The notes under the pieces are model-generated. The model saw only the letters and a list, made by a program, of their open reading frames with translations. It was not told the DNA's origin and ran no database searches. Positions 62,592 to 64,000 of a stretch of 64,000 bases of DNA are shown in pieces (position 1 is the stretch's first letter; every line of letters starts with the position of its first letter). The stretch is taken from contig NZ_AP019632.1 in NCBI RefSeq assembly GCF_007035645.1, positions 3,038,001 to 3,102,000 of the forward strand. The letters are read 5' to 3'. Made by a program: the position numbers and the translations under genes. Source of the DNA: Enterobacter asburiae. Lineage in GTDB: Bacteria > Pseudomonadota > Gammaproteobacteria > Enterobacterales > Enterobacteriaceae.

Positions 62592-63254
62592 TTAGATCGA
62601 CGTCCGTCCAAACGCCCCCTGCCAGTCCTGCTCAAACTTCACAATCGCCGCATCCACGGCCGGAGAAGTAATAAACTGCTGCGCCACGTCCAGCGGCAGC
62701 GTGATGGACTCGCAGCCCGCCAGCAGGCAGTCCAGCGCCTGACGCGGCGTTTTGAAGCTCGCGGCCAGCACCTTTGACTGCGGGGCGTGCAGCGTCAGCA
62801 GCTGTTGCAGTTCAACCACGGTCTGGATCCCGTCCCCGCCCTGCGCGTCCAGGCGGTTAACGTAAGGCGCTACATACTCCGCCCCCGCCAGCGCGGAGAG
62901 CATCCCCTGCGCAGCACCGTAAACCGCCGTACCCAGCGTCGGGATCCCTTCCGCTTTCAGCATCTTGATCGCCGCCAGCCCTTCGGCGGTCACCGGCACT
63001 TTTACTACCAGGTCGTTAATGATGGCGCGCAGCTTGCGCGCGTCCTCCACCATCCCTTCAGCGGTGGTCGCCATCACCTGGGCGAAAAGACGGCCTTTGC
63101 CGCCCAGCGCGTCGTGCAGCGCTGGCAGCAAAACGTCCAGCGGCGTTTTACCTGCAGCAACAATGCTTGGGTTGGTGGTTACGCCCGCCAGCGGGAAAAT
63201 GCGCGCCAGCTTTTTGACTGCCGCAACGTCAGATGTGTCGAGATAAAGTTCCAT
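62592..63254 (-). CDS. fsaA: Fructose-6-phosphate aldolase FsaA
   Basis: 220 residues from ATG 63254, the E. coli length. Transaldolase-like barrel with Schiff-base Lys85 in [10 protein letters not shown]. Splits fructose-6-phosphate into dihydroxyacetone and glyceraldehyde-3-phosphate. Divergent from pflE. Confidence 0.97.
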   Translation of the reverse strand: MELYLDTSDVAAVKKLARIFPLAGVTTNPSIVAAGKTPLDVLLPALHDALGGKGRLFAQVMATTAEGMVEDARKLRAIINDLVVKVPVTAEGLAAIKMLKAEGIPTLGTAVYGAAQGMLSALAGAEYVAPYVNRLDAQGGDGIQTVVELQQLLTLHAPQSKVLAASFKTPRQALDCLLAGCESITLPLDVAQQFITSPAVDAAIVKFEQDWQGAFGRTSI

Positions 63255-63312
63255 GATGTCACCCTCAAATTTAGCCTGCACTTACCCTATCACGACAAAA
63301 CCTGCTCAGTAG

Positions 63313-63354
63313 TTGACCTGCATCAAGATAACTTTCATTCGAAAGTAATTTAAT
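63313..63354 (+). promoter_or_regulatory. FNR-type promoter of pflE
   Basis: TTGAC-CTGC-ATCAA (63313-63326) matches TTGAT-N4-ATCAA at nine of ten positions. TTTAAT (63349-63354) is a good -10. A start at about 63361 puts the FNR site centre at -41.5, the class II place. Anaerobic activation fits a glycyl-radical activase. Confidence 0.75.
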
Positions 63355-63382
63355 CTTCATATGCAATTCGAGAGGCGAAATC

Positions 63383-64000
63383 ATGATCTTCAATATTCAG
63401 CGTTACTCTACCCACGATGGCCCCGGTATTCGAACCGTGGTGTTCCTGAAAGGCTGCTCGCTGGGCTGTCGCTGGTGCCAGAACCCGGAAAGCCGCTCCC
63501 GCAGCCGGGACGTGCTGTTTGATGCGCGCCTGTGCCTGGACGGCTGTGACCTGTGCCAGCAGGCGGCACCGGGCTGTATCGAACGCGCGCTGAATGGCCT
63601 GGTTATCCACCGGGAGAAGCTTGATGAAGCCACGCTCAACGCCCTTAGTGACTGCTGCCCGACGCAGGCGCTGACCGTCTGCGGTGAAGAACAGCAGGTC
63701 GAGGAGATCATGGCGACCGTACTGCGCGATAAACCCTTCTACGACCGCAGCGGCGGCGGGATCACCCTCTCCGGCGGCGAGCCGTTTATGAACCCTGAGC
63801 TGGCGCACGCCCTGTTTAAAGCCAGCCACGAACAGGGGATCCACACCGCCGTGGAAACCTGCCTTCACGTGCCGTGGCATTACATCGAGCCGTCATTACC
63901 GTACGTCGATCTGTTCCTCGCCGACCTGAAGCACGTCGACGGTGAGGTGTTCAAACAGTGGACGGACGGTTCGGCTAAGCGGATCCTGGATAACCTGAAA
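63383..64000 (+). CDS. pflE: Glycyl-radical enzyme activase PflE (YbiY), cut by the window end
   Basis: First 206 codons only. Radical SAM enzyme with CxxxCxxC (Cys25, Cys29, Cys32) and a Cys-rich insert for extra Fe-S clusters (about 54-100: CLDGCDLC and DCCPTQAL). [12 protein letters not shown] follows. It installs the glycyl radical on a partner, probably PflF (YbiW), expected just beyond the window. Start at ATG 63383 ([15 protein letters not shown]) with GAGAGG upstream. Confidence 0.96.
   Translation, partial: MIFNIQRYSTHDGPGIRTVVFLKGCSLGCRWCQNPESRSRSRDVLFDARLCLDGCDLCQQAAPGCIERALNGLVIHREKLDEATLNALSDCCPTQALTVCGEEQQVEEIMATVLRDKPFYDRSGGGITLSGGEPFMNPELAHALFKASHEQGIHTAVETCLHVPWHYIEPSLPYVDLFLADLKHVDGEVFKQWTDGSAKRILDNLK

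Overview
This is an enterobacterial chromosome segment, most likely Enterobacter or a close relative (inferred from protein similarity and gene order I remember, not from a search). From amiD rightwards the order ybjQP-artPIQMJ-rlmC-ybjO-pot-ybjN-rimK-nfsA-grxA-ybjM-ybjL-rybB-rcdA-ybjJI-mdfA-ybjG-deoR-dacC-gstB-yliI-bssR-rimO-gsi-iaaA-moeAB-fsaA-pflE follows the E. coli K-12 map closely, with local insertions and losses.

Left third (1-19.5 kb): a type II secretion island beside amiD, absent from this place in K-12. It has two secreted chitinases (GH19 and a ChiA-like GH18, both with PKD and chitin-binding modules), a small lytic transglycosylase between them, a complete gspC-to-gspM plus gspO operon on the minus strand, a divergent gspAB pair, and a Crp-fold regulator of the IprA type facing gspB. 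The logic is chitin degradation: T2SS exports the two chitinases; the transglycosylase and GspAB probably help build the machine through peptidoglycan. Two oddities matter. gspC is split by a -1 frame change at adjacent A-tracts that look like ribosomal slippery sites, and GspA has lost its P-loop.

Middle (19.8-39.3 kb): cell-wall amidase and envelope proteins, the arginine uptake system with ArgR-type operators, an OmpR-family two-component system not present here in K-12, 23S rRNA methylation, putrescine import (potFGHI), the nfsA-rimK-ybjN group, glutaredoxin 1, and ybjL followed by the sigma-E sRNA gene rybB.

39.4-48 kb: an inserted arsRBC arsenic operon and an SDR-fold protein without the usual catalytic residues, then rcdA/ybjJ around a near-perfect palindrome, ybjI, the multidrug exporter mdfA, and a two-gene PAP2 phosphatase unit preceded by a good PmrA (BasR) box.

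Right (48-64 kb): deoR, dacC, gstB, yliI, bssR, rimO, the glutathione importer gsiABCD with iaaA, molybdopterin genes moeAB, fsaA, and the start of pflE behind an FNR-type promoter; pflE runs off the window. A family of GC-rich hairpin repeats sits in four convergent gene junctions, and REP-like elements occur at three other places. I saw no tRNA, rRNA, CRISPR, insertion sequence or phage gene.
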